A stretch of 64,000 nt of DNA from Paenibacillus dauci (GTDB lineage: Bacteria > Bacillota > Bacilli > Paenibacillales > Paenibacillaceae), in the NCBI RefSeq assembly GCF_000971985.1, contig NZ_LAQQ01000009.1, positions 1 through 64,000 on the forward strand. The letters are read 5' to 3'. Each line of letters opens with the position of its first letter. Position 1 is the stretch's first letter. Below, in pieces: positions 49,579-58,996 of this stretch. The notes under the pieces are model-generated. The model was not told the origin of the DNA. It was given only the letters and a program-made list of their open reading frames with translations, and did not search any database. Position numbers and translations under genes: made by a program.

Positions 49579-49842
49579 ATTTATTTCTCCTGTCTATGGA
49601 TTTGTTTAGTTATAGGAACAGGTCGCAATGTATGAATCTGTAAGGCTTCGATAGATGAACTGAGTATACAATTTGTTATTATAAGCTGCAATAAGCCATT
49701 AAGGATGTCTCGACAGATAGTGTAATTGGTGCTGATGGGTAATGTATTACAAACTACTTCAGGTAAAGATTATGCTCTATTTGAATACTCTTATATCTGC
49801 TCGGACAGGCTCTCTTCACATTCAAATTTCATGAAATAAATA
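49579..49842. other. Intergenic region
   Basis: No gene, repeat or convincing promoter seen between the PsiE-like gene and the tRNA terminator. Confidence 0.4.
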
Positions 49843-49885
49843 CAAAAAAAGCGCCCTTCATTATATAAAATGAAGAGCGCTTTTT
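49843..49885 (-). terminator. Terminator of tRNA-Arg copy 2
   Basis: Minus-strand AAAAAGCGCTCTTCATT / AATGAAGGGCGCTTTTTTT, four bases after the tRNA end. Confidence 0.9.
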
Positions 49886-49888
49886 GAA

Positions 49889-49962
<74 letters not shown>

Positions 49963-50289
49963 AAAGAATATGTATAATTTGACGACAAATGATATTATAC
50001 CGTAAATCACAATTTTTTCAAATATAATTTTTGATAGCAGTTAGCCAGCCCTTGCTATCTGGTATATACTGGCTAAATAAGTGGTTATTCAAATAAAAAT
50101 GCTCTTTATTTCAATTTTTAACGAAAATAATAGTGCTAATTATCCAAAAATAAGTTTTAATTGGGAAAATGTGTATTATAATATACCTACAACTATTTAA
50201 CTAATATAAAAGCGCTATTAACTCTTTATATATTGCAATCGTTATCATATCGGCTGATATGTCATTGAACTGAAATGGAGGTATCCATA
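49963..50289. other. AT-rich upstream region of the FapA-like gene
   Basis: No gene seen. TATAAT at 50177-50182 (in GTGTATTATAATATACC) with a weak TTTTAA 16 nt upstream may be the promoter of the DUF342 gene. The left side should hold the minus-strand tRNA promoter. Confidence 0.4.
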
Positions 50290-52158
50290 ATGTCTACATC
50301 TCTATCCGGCCATGAATCAGAGCATCCTATGCAGGAGTTATCGGAGGAACCAACTAAATCAGCTGCCTCTTCGGTATGGGATGATGATATCCCGGACGGC
50401 GGAAAGCACGGATGGGTCAAGATCAAAGATAACCGTATCCATGTATTTCCTCCACGTCAGGGAGGTCGGCCGGCTTCGATCCGTGGTGCTGCTCCGGTCT
50501 CGTTGATTGTGAACAAAAATATTATTGCCGGAACTGCTCCGATTGGTGAAGAAGATATCATTACCTGGGAACTTCAGCATGAACCGCTGTTCGAGATCAA
50601 AGTCTCTTCGGACAAGATGGAAGCGTACCTGATTCTGCATGAAAAGGTACGTTACGAATGGAATCTGGTGGATACCCCAGCTTCGGCGCAGCTTACGGTA
50701 CAGGCCGTACCGAATCATGAGCGCATTATCGAGACACTGGAATTCACTCATATTATGGATGCACTGGAGAGCCGTCATATTATCAAAAATATAGACAAAG
50801 CCGCCATTTTGCAAGAGCTGGAGCTTCCTTCCGGCAAACCGGTCGTAGTAGCACGCGGACAGGCATCCGTACCAGGAACCGATGCCAGATTGGAGCTGTT
50901 TTTCCCGGAACAGATTGAATCGGTGTTCCATGAAGCAAGTGGTGTCGTGGATCATCGCAGTTACCGGCGTATTCCATCGGTACATGAAGGCGAAGTGATC
51001 GCTACCAAGCATGCACTGGTAACCGGATTACCCGGCTATGATGTATTCGGCAATGAATTGCCTCCAAAACAGGCGCTGGATCTGGAAGTAACCGCGGGAG
51101 AATCTACTGAAATGAATGAAGCCGGTGAGATCATTGCTCTGCGTCCGGGCCGTCCGCGGATGACCGGGCGCGGCAACCGTCGACAGGTAGACATTTCCAG
51201 TGCTTTTGTTGTAAATGGAGATGTGGATCTGCGTACAGGCAATATTGTATTCGCCGGAGACGTCATTGTGCATGGCAATGTCACTGATCATATGATTATC
51301 GAATCGCTCGGTAATGTGTATATTCATGGCAATGTATACAACTCTACCATTACTGCAACAGGCAGTATTTCTATTCAGGGAACCGTAATCGGTGGACGGG
51401 TATATTCGGGCTATTTTGGCGTGATGTTCAACCGGATGTATGCTGCTTCCAAACAGCTTAGTCATGAAATGCGCCAGCTTGATATGGCTGCACAGGTGCT
51501 TGCCGACGAGCTGCGTACCCGTAATCAGCCGATTCGTTACAGCCAGATGGTCATGCTGTTGATTGAACGCAAGTTCCGTAATATTCCCGAGCTTGGCAAG
51601 GAATTGCTTCAGGTCTTTTCCAGTATTCAATATATCCAGACCAAGGATACCGAGCAGCTCAAGCTGATGCTCGCCGATCTGATGAACTCTGCCAGCATTC
51701 TGGAGAAGATAGACGAACAGAGCATTCTGAGTATGCGCGGTTATCTGGATCGGCTGTATGCGAGCGTATCCAGTATGCAGGAGATTCAGGTCAATATTGA
51801 ACTGTCCCGCTGCCAGTCCAGCGAGATCAAGTCGAACGGAGATATTATCATTACCCGTGAAGGAGTGCTGCAAAGTAACCTATACTCCGCTGGCAGCATT
51901 GCCTTTATCAAGGATCAGTCGGTATGCCGCGGCTCTCGTCTGGAAGCTGAAGAGCGTATTATTGCAGGTACGGTCGGCAGTGATGCCAATGCCCGCTGCG
52001 TACTGCAAGCCAAGCAGCATGTGTATGTCAAAAAACTGTACAATGGCTATATTGTCGTGGATCAACATCGCTGGAATGTGATTGATATGATGCATGATCA
52101 GTTGTTTGATGTAGAGTATATGCAGGTTCATGCTCCTATTCATTCTTCGACGGTATAA
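50290..52158 (+). CDS. DUF342 (FapA-like) polymer-type protein
   Basis: 622 aa. Middle part (about 60-390) is the DUF342/FapA domain: VNKNIIAGTAPIGEEDIITWE, VVARGQASVPGTDARLELFF, ALVTGLPGYDVFGNELPPKQ, then a beta-helix with G-x-hydrophobic turns (FVVNGDVDLRTGNIVFAGDVIVHGNV ... VYIHGNVYNSTITATGSISIQGTVIGGRV). A helical stretch (400-540) and a second short beta-helix follow. Called flagellar assembly protein A by family; no flagellar gene is near. Start after TGGAGGTATC; the longer frame's ATG overlaps that site. Confidence 0.85.
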   Translation: MSTSLSGHESEHPMQELSEEPTKSAASSVWDDDIPDGGKHGWVKIKDNRIHVFPPRQGGRPASIRGAAPVSLIVNKNIIAGTAPIGEEDIITWELQHEPLFEIKVSSDKMEAYLILHEKVRYEWNLVDTPASAQLTVQAVPNHERIIETLEFTHIMDALESRHIIKNIDKAAILQELELPSGKPVVVARGQASVPGTDARLELFFPEQIESVFHEASGVVDHRSYRRIPSVHEGEVIATKHALVTGLPGYDVFGNELPPKQALDLEVTAGESTEMNEAGEIIALRPGRPRMTGRGNRRQVDISSAFVVNGDVDLRTGNIVFAGDVIVHGNVTDHMIIESLGNVYIHGNVYNSTITATGSISIQGTVIGGRVYSGYFGVMFNRMYAASKQLSHEMRQLDMAAQVLADELRTRNQPIRYSQMVMLLIERKFRNIPELGKELLQVFSSIQYIQTKDTEQLKLMLADLMNSASILEKIDEQSILSMRGYLDRLYASVSSMQEIQVNIELSRCQSSEIKSNGDIIITREGVLQSNLYSAGSIAFIKDQSVCRGSRLEAEERIIAGTVGSDANARCVLQAKQHVYVKKLYNGYIVVDQHRWNVIDMMHDQLFDVEYMQVHAPIHSSTV

Positions 52159-52197
52159 AAGGAAGATCCTACGTATTTATCAGCTGCCAATATATAA

Positions 52198-52241
52198 AAC
52201 AGGCTAATCCTGGGTTGGGAAATGACCGGGATTAGCCTGTT
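52198..52241. terminator. Convergent bidirectional terminator
   Basis: AACAGGCTAATCC(T/C)GG pairs with its complement around a 12-base loop. Read on the minus strand it ends in TTTTATATATT and suits the STM4011 operon; on the plus strand it follows the DUF342 gene with a weaker T tail. Confidence 0.75.
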
Positions 52242-52396
52242 ACTGTTATTGGGACGTTATTGCTATTGATAGGGTGTGATAGTTATACCAGTCGGTACAA
52301 TATCAGGTTGATCAGGATGCTCGGTCTACATTTGCATCGACCTATTCGCCTAGGGATCAATAATCTATCAGTGAATCTAGTGAATCTAATGTGCAT

Positions 52397-53368
52397 TTAT
52401 CTGTCTATGTGATGAATATAACCAGTCGGAATACGCTCCAGTATACTTTTGCCGTAAATGTCCGCAAACGGCTGATCCGGCATGTGGATATATCCAATAT
52501 AGCAGCCGCATTGCTTCATTCCGCAGGGACGTACACCCGCAATATCGCGCAGACTGCGCCGGTAGATATTGCCGATCACCCGCTTGTCCTGATAGCAGCG
52601 CTTCACCATGCCATTCCCCTGTATATAAAATACATTCTGTCCAGCCAGACAGGATTGCCCCAGACTGTCGTAATCACGCAAATTATACTCAAAATAGGGA
52701 TCGATCTGCTGCAGCTCAGAGACTTCTTCCGGCCGATAATATGCCGGACGATCCTTGAATGCATTAATCCAGACATATACATCTTCCGGCAGACGGGCAC
52801 GCAGCGAGCGGATCGCCGGGAACGCTTCGCGCAGACCGACGATTCCTGCACTAAAGGATATCCCCTGCTCATGCAGCCGCATCCCCTGCCCCACAAAAAA
52901 ATCCTCACTTGTCTGTCCCGGATGGTAGGTCGCCCAAAAGGCTGCTGTGCTGCGGTTCAGATCAGTTGTCCAATCCAGCTTGACCGACAGATTGGTCTGA
53001 ATGGCTACCTTGTCCACATGCGGCAGATGAGACAGCTCTACCATCGCCCTCCGGTACCAACCATGTACCAACCCTTCTCCATATGGATTGAAAAAGATAG
53101 ACAATCGATTCCCAGCCTGCTCCTGTTCGCGAGCCCACTGCACAAATTGTTCCAGCTGCTGCCGATCCCGCAGCAGTGTCTCCCGGCTGTCTACCGTCTT
53201 GCTAAATGGGCAATAAGGACAGGCATAATTGCAGGAAGACAGACTACCACGGTAATACAGGGAAAAGGACAGCTCCTGCGGTACCGCTTCTACAGCGGAA
53301 TGGTTGTTATGCTGCTCGGCTCCGATGACTTTACTCCCGCTATTTAGAACAGAAGCATATTCGCGCAT
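52397..53368 (-). CDS. STM4011 family radical SAM protein
   Basis: 323 aa. CX3CX2C cluster Cys46-Cys50-Cys53 (SSCNYACPYCPF) binds the SAM-cleaving 4Fe-4S. The C-terminal part (about 240-305) has SCLAGQNVFYIQGNGMVKRC, VIGNIYRRSL and PCGMKQCGCYIGYIHM, a Twitch/SPASM-like pattern that may bind a second cluster. The match to the STM4011 family is by sequence memory and by the co-occurrence of all four partners. Substrate unknown. Start at 53368 after AAAGGGG. Last gene of the operon. Confidence 0.85.
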   Translation of the reverse strand: MREYASVLNSGSKVIGAEQHNNHSAVEAVPQELSFSLYYRGSLSSCNYACPYCPFSKTVDSRETLLRDRQQLEQFVQWAREQEQAGNRLSIFFNPYGEGLVHGWYRRAMVELSHLPHVDKVAIQTNLSVKLDWTTDLNRSTAAFWATYHPGQTSEDFFVGQGMRLHEQGISFSAGIVGLREAFPAIRSLRARLPEDVYVWINAFKDRPAYYRPEEVSELQQIDPYFEYNLRDYDSLGQSCLAGQNVFYIQGNGMVKRCYQDKRVIGNIYRRSLRDIAGVRPCGMKQCGCYIGYIHMPDQPFADIYGKSILERIPTGYIHHIDR

Positions 53369-53486
53369 ATCCTTTTTCCCCTTTCTATAAATAATGTGCA
53401 TCGTCTTGTTATTCCGATTGGCTTATAGTGAGCCATTGGCTTCAGCATGATATCCAGCCCTATCAGCTGCTGCATTGCCCACATCT

Positions 53487-54926
53487 TCATTGTCCGACAT
53501 AGCTTTCCATCAATGCATAGACCTCCGGTGAGATCAGCCAGTCGCCAATGCTGTCCGAATAAGCCAGCCCTTCACGGGTCAGTCGAAGTACTTTGGTCGA
53601 TATAGTAGATGAATCCACACGCCCTGAATCATGTTCAGCCGTCGAATATGAAGAAACGACCATTTCGGCAAGTCCGGTCCAGATCAGATGATGCAGCTCT
53701 GGCAGATCGTCCAGTGGTGATGTACCGAATCGCTGGTGATAATCGGACAGCTCCAGACCTTCACGATGCAAAATGGCTTTGAGAACAAAGCGACGCTTGC
53801 GCTCCTGCTCATTCAGCACAAACCCATAATCGGCGGTGTCATAGCGCTCTGCCGCTACATAATCGGCAATAATGCTGCGGGTAGCGGCTGTACTCACTCC
53901 ATAACGCGAAGCATAATGTACATCCTGCGTATAAGAACGTGCGCCGCATCCAAGTCCCGCCATCCCTTCTTCCTGACAGCTATAGGGCAGCAGCTCCTTG
54001 GATGAATGAAATTCCCGGGCAAACCGGCGCATGGAATACTGGGTGTATCCTGCCGCTTCAAGCCGATTGACAGCCGCCCGATACAGCTGCAAACGGATAT
54101 CCTGTTCCAGTCCGGTCTGACCCGGTTTGAGAATCGTATTCTCACGGACATACAATGGATAGAGGAATATCTCGCCCGGCTCATATGATAATGCCTGCTC
54201 CACCGAATACAGCCATGATTCCACGGTCTGTCCCGGTAATCCATAGATCAGATCCACATTCAGCAGAGGAAACTGATAGTCTGTCAGCATATCCAGCGCC
54301 TGACGTACCAGCGCCGGCTTTTGCGGACGGTAAATAGCGGCACTCTCGGCTTCGATAAAGCTCTGAATTCCCATGCTGACCCGGTCGGTTCCGCGGCGCT
54401 TCAGAATCTCCAGACGCTCCGGCGTAACGGTATCCGGTGATGTTTCCACCGAAATAGACGCCTGCGCCGGGTTTAGTCCCATCACGTTCTCGGCGATATC
54501 AAACAGCCGCTCCAGCTGCTCCGGAGCCAGTAGTGTCGGTGTACCTCCGCCGATCGCAAACCGGGAGAACGGCCGTCCCGACATGATCGGTGCCCACTGA
54601 CGAGCCTGACGTTCCAGGGCATCTACGTATTCTTTATGTACATCTGCCCGCTTGTCCGGCAGGGTAAACAGATTGCAGAATCCGCAGCGCGCCGCGCAGA
54701 ACGGAATATGCATATACAAAAAATAGCTGTCCAGCTGTTCTTTTGACCATAAGGATTGAAGGGAATAAGGAGGGTCCAGTTCACGGTATGCCGTCTTGTG
54801 CGGATAGGAATACAAATACGAACGATAAGGGGCTTCGGTAATCTGGCGGTTCCATTCCTGCAGTTCAGGCGTCCATTCCAGAGGAGATAAGGCATGGAGC
54901 GGTAATTGTGTAGGCTCCTGATTCAT
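53487..54926 (-). CDS. STM4012 family radical SAM protein (HemN-like)
   Basis: 479 aa. CX3CX2C at Cys77-Cys81-Cys84 in YMHIPFCAARCGFCNLFTLP, followed by FAIGGGTPTLL, RVSMGIQSF and LLNVDLIYGLPGQTVESW, which are the HemN/HemW radical SAM core motifs. The C-terminal winged domain is also HemN-like. It is not the heme enzyme by context: it sits with STM4011, STM4013, STM4014 and STM4015. AAAAAGGAG site before the ATG. Confidence 0.86.
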   Translation of the reverse strand: MNQEPTQLPLHALSPLEWTPELQEWNRQITEAPYRSYLYSYPHKTAYRELDPPYSLQSLWSKEQLDSYFLYMHIPFCAARCGFCNLFTLPDKRADVHKEYVDALERQARQWAPIMSGRPFSRFAIGGGTPTLLAPEQLERLFDIAENVMGLNPAQASISVETSPDTVTPERLEILKRRGTDRVSMGIQSFIEAESAAIYRPQKPALVRQALDMLTDYQFPLLNVDLIYGLPGQTVESWLYSVEQALSYEPGEIFLYPLYVRENTILKPGQTGLEQDIRLQLYRAAVNRLEAAGYTQYSMRRFAREFHSSKELLPYSCQEEGMAGLGCGARSYTQDVHYASRYGVSTAATRSIIADYVAAERYDTADYGFVLNEQERKRRFVLKAILHREGLELSDYHQRFGTSPLDDLPELHHLIWTGLAEMVVSSYSTAEHDSGRVDSSTISTKVLRLTREGLAYSDSIGDWLISPEVYALMESYVGQ

Positions 54927-54971
54927 GGTGTAACACTCCTTTTTGTACGTTCTAGCTCACTGTGGTGCCTG

Positions 54972-55757
54972 TTACAGGAAAAATTCACGATACGGCACAT
55001 TCCAGACCACCTCGTGCGCGAGCCGGTGACCTTCATATCCATCTTCGCCATAAGCTGTGCCGTGATCGGAGAAAATGAGACAGAAGACCGGACGCTGACG
55101 ATTCCTCAGCGCTTCAAACAATCGTCCCAGCTCACCATCCACATAACGCAGAGCAGCCCGCTGACTGTCGACCGAATCGTGATGAGTACCGGGAATAAAA
55201 TAATGATTGGGTCCATGGATCGCAGACACATTCATAAACAAAAACAGCTTTTGCTGCTCATCCGCGCCATCCAGCAGCTTGAGGGCATGGTTCACCTGAT
55301 TCTCTGTTGAACGTGGATTGGTGACGCCAAAGTTCATGCGCCAGTAGCTTTCCTGAAAGTAGCCGGGCAGCACTTTGGATAATTTATTTTTTTTGGTAAA
55401 AAAGATCACGCCGCCGATACAGATCGTGCGGTATCCCTCCTGGGCGAGTCCGGATACAATATCCGGCGCATCAAATAGCCATGTGTTGGGATGGGTACGC
55501 AGTCCGCTGTTTTTACCGTGAAACAGCCGCACATGGGAAGCCTTGTCCGTATTGGCAGGTGTCGGCAAAAAGCCTCCAAAAAAAGCATGATGCGCTGCAT
55601 AGGTGAAGCTGCCCGGCGTATGCCGCTTCTCCCAGGAGCCTGATCCGCACAGATTGGGACAGTTTTCTTCTTCCAATTTGGCGACATCATAGCGCAGCGT
55701 ATCCAGCGTAATCATCACGATATCGTGGCTGCCTACCACTTCATTCATATTAATCAT
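54972..55757 (-). CDS. STM4013 family hydrolase (alkaline phosphatase/sulfatase superfamily)
   Basis: 261 aa. Metal-binding aspartate in IVMITLDTLRYDVAKL, a likely Ser/Thr nucleophile region HTPGSFTYAAHHAFFGGFLPTP, and the second metal site LIFSDHGTAYGEDGYEGHRLAHE. This is the sulfatase/phosphodiesterase plan without the Cys-x-Pro-x-Arg modification motif, so it is likely a hydrolase that uses Thr or Ser directly. Starts six bases after the upstream gene stop. Cytoplasmic: no signal peptide. Confidence 0.85.
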   Translation of the reverse strand: MINMNEVVGSHDIVMITLDTLRYDVAKLEEENCPNLCGSGSWEKRHTPGSFTYAAHHAFFGGFLPTPANTDKASHVRLFHGKNSGLRTHPNTWLFDAPDIVSGLAQEGYRTICIGGVIFFTKKNKLSKVLPGYFQESYWRMNFGVTNPRSTENQVNHALKLLDGADEQQKLFLFMNVSAIHGPNHYFIPGTHHDSVDSQRAALRYVDGELGRLFEALRNRQRPVFCLIFSDHGTAYGEDGYEGHRLAHEVVWNVPYREFFL

Positions 55758-55763
55758 GTTATA

Positions 55764-57173
55764 TTAATTCCTTTCCAGCCAGCGAGCGAGCTCCCATTCA
55801 TAGGCGCCCATCTCCTGATGCTGTACATAATAAAGCAAATCACCAAACGGATTCACATCTGCGATCAGCGGCATACCTCCACCGGCAGGCACAAGCACAT
55901 CCATACCCGCACAAAAAGAACCCGGAAATGCAGCAAGACCAGCCAGTGCCGTAGTACGGATATTTTCCCTGATCGCTGCGGACAGACCGGTTTGCTCCAG
56001 CAACATCCGTTCATTGCGCAGATGCAGATTCGTTATGGGTGTCCGGCTAAGTCGTACTACCGCATGGCCAGCCTGTGCGCCGCAGACAAGCTGGCGTATA
56101 TCATAAGCTTTGCCATCCAGCATGTCCTTGCTGATCCAGCGCTCCACATGCATGCCTTCCTGTCCTACCCAGTCCATGATTCGGCGGATTGTCCCGTGAT
56201 CGGTATACTGCCGAAGTCTGCCGGAATTATAGATAACCGTCTCTCCATTCCACTGCTCGATACCTACTGTAGTCGAAGCAATCTCTGCACCTGTGCGGGG
56301 ATGATACTGGTAAGCAATCACACCTGACGCACCGGACCCGCAGAACAGTTTGACAAATACGCGATGTACCTGTCGCCGCTCCATGAGCTGCCGCAGCGAA
56401 TCATAGCTGTTGGGCATCTCTGTATACGATGAAGCCAGCACAACCGGTACCTTTACGTCTGCCTGATCCAGCCAGTTCGAGCAGCGGCGTTTGTCGAACA
56501 TAATAGCGGCTTCGGCCGGATCATTCATCCAGTTGGCATGAGGCAGATCACGCTGCACTTGCACATGCAGCCAGGACAGCAGTCGGCACCAGCCGCGGAA
56601 CCACTGGGCCGGATACAGCACTCGTCCATGATACGGCTCCAACCGCCTCGCAAGCATTGCCGAAATCGAACTTCCCTGTGTGTACGCAGGCAGTGGCAGC
56701 AGATCATCATCGATCCAGCCTTCCGCATCGTCTGCTCCCAATGCAATCAGTCCACGTTCTACCGCTATATTCTCGCCAGGTGCATCCAGCCGCAGGGTGA
56801 GCAAGCCGGATAGCTGACTCGCTGTCCATCCCTGCTTCTCTTCATCATTATCCATGTGCATCCTGTGATCAGACCATTCATTATTGTCCAAAGAGACAGG
56901 AGGCGCCGATTCAGCTGCTTTTCCGTTTCCTGCCAAACCATGTTTATCCATGAAAGGAAACGAAGAATCTGTCTGAATAAGTCGATGATTATCCTGCCGC
57001 CGAATCAGACTTTCCAATAGATCAATGAGGCGATCTCCTGCACGAATCGCCTGCAGCAACCGGATATAGGGAACTTCCAGCGCAGCAGGCTGTCCATGAT
57101 ACTGCAGAGCCTGCTGCCAGCCGGTCGTCCGTCTATTGCCGGGATTACCGAACAGAATCGTATAAGAACGCAT
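55764..57173 (-). CDS. STM4014 family protein (ATP-grasp-like)
   Basis: 469 aa. The C-terminal half carries an ATP-grasp-like plan: RVFVKLFCGSGASGVIAYQY (Lys and Gly-rich loop), MHVERWISKDMLDGKAYDIRQLVCG, and CAGMDVLVPAGGGMPLIADVNPFGDLL with the metal-binding Asp and Asn. Such enzymes ligate a carboxylate to an amine. N-terminal MRSYTILFGNPGNRRTTGWQ is Rossmann-like. Start at 57173: ATG overlaps the STM4015 stop as TAATG. Confidence 0.83.
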   Translation of the reverse strand: MRSYTILFGNPGNRRTTGWQQALQYHGQPAALEVPYIRLLQAIRAGDRLIDLLESLIRRQDNHRLIQTDSSFPFMDKHGLAGNGKAAESAPPVSLDNNEWSDHRMHMDNDEEKQGWTASQLSGLLTLRLDAPGENIAVERGLIALGADDAEGWIDDDLLPLPAYTQGSSISAMLARRLEPYHGRVLYPAQWFRGWCRLLSWLHVQVQRDLPHANWMNDPAEAAIMFDKRRCSNWLDQADVKVPVVLASSYTEMPNSYDSLRQLMERRQVHRVFVKLFCGSGASGVIAYQYHPRTGAEIASTTVGIEQWNGETVIYNSGRLRQYTDHGTIRRIMDWVGQEGMHVERWISKDMLDGKAYDIRQLVCGAQAGHAVVRLSRTPITNLHLRNERMLLEQTGLSAAIRENIRTTALAGLAAFPGSFCAGMDVLVPAGGGMPLIADVNPFGDLLYYVQHQEMGAYEWELARWLERN

Positions 57174-58015
57174 TACTCCGTCAGCGACGGATAACGCCAA
57201 TCATCATCCAGATCCTGCTGATCGTCGAGTGTGACATTTACTCCGCTGTTGCGCCATTTGAGCACCAGGCTATCCGACATATAATGATAATTCAGATTAA
57301 GATGCTTCAAGCTCCGCACCGCTTCGCTATTTAGCAGCGCTTCTCCGCCTTTGTCCGTTAATGTGCCTTCGGACAGATCCAGCTCTTCCAGTTGCTGCAC
57401 TACCGGTGCATTAGCTGCGGCAATCGCAATCTCATCCTGTAGCTCACTGTCTTTGAGTCCCAGAGAGGTCAGTTTGGGAAATGGATTCTCGTACAGGAAA
57501 GGTAGAATATCCTTTTCCAAATTCCCGTCAAATCCGTAGTCGTCCACTCCCAGATACAATTCCAGCTTGCGCAGTTCGGGCAGGTTGGCCTTATGAATCG
57601 ATTGCAGAACCGAAGCTGACAAGCCGCCACAGATAATCGTCAGTTCCTGCAAGCGCGCATGTTCCAGCGGTTCCAGCTCCAGACTGCTGCTGCCTTTGAT
57701 TATAAAGGACTCCAGCTGCGGATAAGCAGCCAGCAGTGGGCCCAGATTGGACTGATTGATCCAGGATACTTCACATTCTTCATTGCTCATATCCCCGATA
57801 AACAGTTTGCGCAGATTCGGAAAGCGGCTGCTCGATTCTATCAATACAGGCAGGAAGCTATCCGGCGACTCTTCATAGGCGGCTCCCCAATCACCGATTA
57901 ACAGACTGGTAAGCGATTGGCTTTTTTCGTCGTCCTGTGCAAGTTCTTCAATCAGGGGAGCCAGAGTTGCTCCATCTTCGTAGGCATCAAAATCCAGACT
58001 CAATTTGATTTCCAT
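57173..58015 (-). CDS. STM4015 family leucine-rich-repeat-like protein
   Basis: 280 aa. About eight irregular LRR-type units (LTSLLIGDWG, LRKLFIGDM, LESFIIKGS, LQELTIICGG, LRKLELYLG, LTSLGLKDSEL, LEELDLSEGTL, LKHLNLNYHYM). The C-terminus is acidic then aromatic (DDQQDLDDDWRYPSLTE). No signal peptide or membrane segment. First gene of the operon; an LRR next to maturation-type enzymes could be a carrier or recognition subunit. Starts after GGAGGAA. Confidence 0.85.
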   Translation of the reverse strand: MEIKLSLDFDAYEDGATLAPLIEELAQDDEKSQSLTSLLIGDWGAAYEESPDSFLPVLIESSSRFPNLRKLFIGDMSNEECEVSWINQSNLGPLLAAYPQLESFIIKGSSSLELEPLEHARLQELTIICGGLSASVLQSIHKANLPELRKLELYLGVDDYGFDGNLEKDILPFLYENPFPKLTSLGLKDSELQDEIAIAAANAPVVQQLEELDLSEGTLTDKGGEALLNSEAVRSLKHLNLNYHYMSDSLVLKWRNSGVNVTLDDQQDLDDDWRYPSLTE

Positions 58016-58069
58016 TATGTATTCCTCCGTTTCATATACTGATAAGCGAGTAACGCGCTGATAACAACC

Positions 58070-58099
58070 ATTTTACATGAGTAAGCAGTTATAAATCAA
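58070..58099 (-). promoter_or_regulatory. Promoter of the STM4015-STM4011 operon
   Basis: Minus-strand TTGATT (58094-58099), 18 nt, TAAAAT (58070-58075), about 50 nt before the STM4015 start. It is set between the rdgB terminator and the operon. Confidence 0.6.
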
Positions 58100-58250
58100 A
58101 GACTTCGAGCGGATTGGAGTTGATTTATTTTTGTTTACGATCAAACTGAACATTTCACTAACCTATCCTGTTTTTAATAGATTCGCTGTCTCTTTTAACC
58201 AGCTTACTCTACTACTATCTTCAGCTCGTATATTTTCAGGTTGCCATACC

Positions 58251-58290
58251 AAAAAAAGCTGTACAACCCTCGAGGGCTGTACAGCTTTTA
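58251..58290 (-). terminator. Terminator after rdgB
   Basis: Minus-strand AAAAGCTGTACAGCC / GGGTTGTACAGCTTTTTTT, separating rph-rdgB from the STM operon. Confidence 0.9.
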
Positions 58291-58369
58291 AATTAGAAAC
58301 TTACCTGAATCGAACAAGAATAACAAGAGTCTGGTATCTATCGATTAGGCTGCTTCCAGAATCAATCCA

Positions 58370-58996
58370 TTATTGTTCCAACTGGGCAACCAGACTGCGC
58401 AGTGCAGCGCCTCGGTGGCTGATACTCTGCTTCTGCTCCATGGTCAGATCAGCCATGGTCTTCTCCTCCGAAGGAACATAGAACAGCGGATCATAGCCAA
58501 ATCCCTTGCTGCCTGACGGCTCGGACGTAATCCATCCTTCGACGGTTCCTTCGGCAGTCAGTGTCTCGCAAGTCGCCGGATCATACAGTGCCAGGCTGCA
58601 CACAAAACGTGCCGTACTAAGCAGCGACTGTTCCGTATCCTCGCCCAGCTGCAGCTGCTCCAGCGCATCTAGTAGCTTGGCATTATTATCCGCATCGGTT
58701 GCCTGTTCCCCGGCATAACGTGCCGAATATACACCTGGCGCTCCGTCGAGACGGTCTACACAGAGACCCGAGTCGTCTGCTAATACAGGCACACCCAGCG
58801 CATCAGCGACTGTTTTGGCTTTTTTGAACGCATTCTCGGCAAAAGTCGTACCATCTTCCACAATCTCCGGCAGATCCGGATAATCAAACATACTGCGCAC
58901 TTCCAGTCCATATGGAGCCAGAGCGTGCGTAAATTCCAGTACTTTACCTTTATTTCGGGTCGCAACAATAACGGTATTGCCGCTCACCTTTTTCAT
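58370..58996 (-). CDS. rdgB: XTP/dITP diphosphatase (RdgB/HAM1 family)
   Basis: 208 aa. Removes non-canonical purine nucleotides (ITP, XTP, dITP). [40 protein letters not shown], and SHRGAALR are the family motifs. Overlaps rph by four bases (ATGA), the conserved Firmicute pair. Confidence 0.95.
   Translation of the reverse strand: MKKVSGNTVIVATRNKGKVLEFTHALAPYGLEVRSMFDYPDLPEIVEDGTTFAENAFKKAKTVADALGVPVLADDSGLCVDRLDGAPGVYSARYAGEQATDADNNAKLLDALEQLQLGEDTEQSLLSTARFVCSLALYDPATCETLTAEGTVEGWITSEPSGSKGFGYDPLFYVPSEEKTMADLTMEQKQSISHRGAALRSLVAQLEQ

Noticed and set aside
53487-54926. hemN (oxygen-independent coproporphyrinogen oxidase)
   Set aside because: The radical SAM core is HemN-like, but the gene sits in an STM4011-4015 set and away from the heme operon, so the heme role is not supported.
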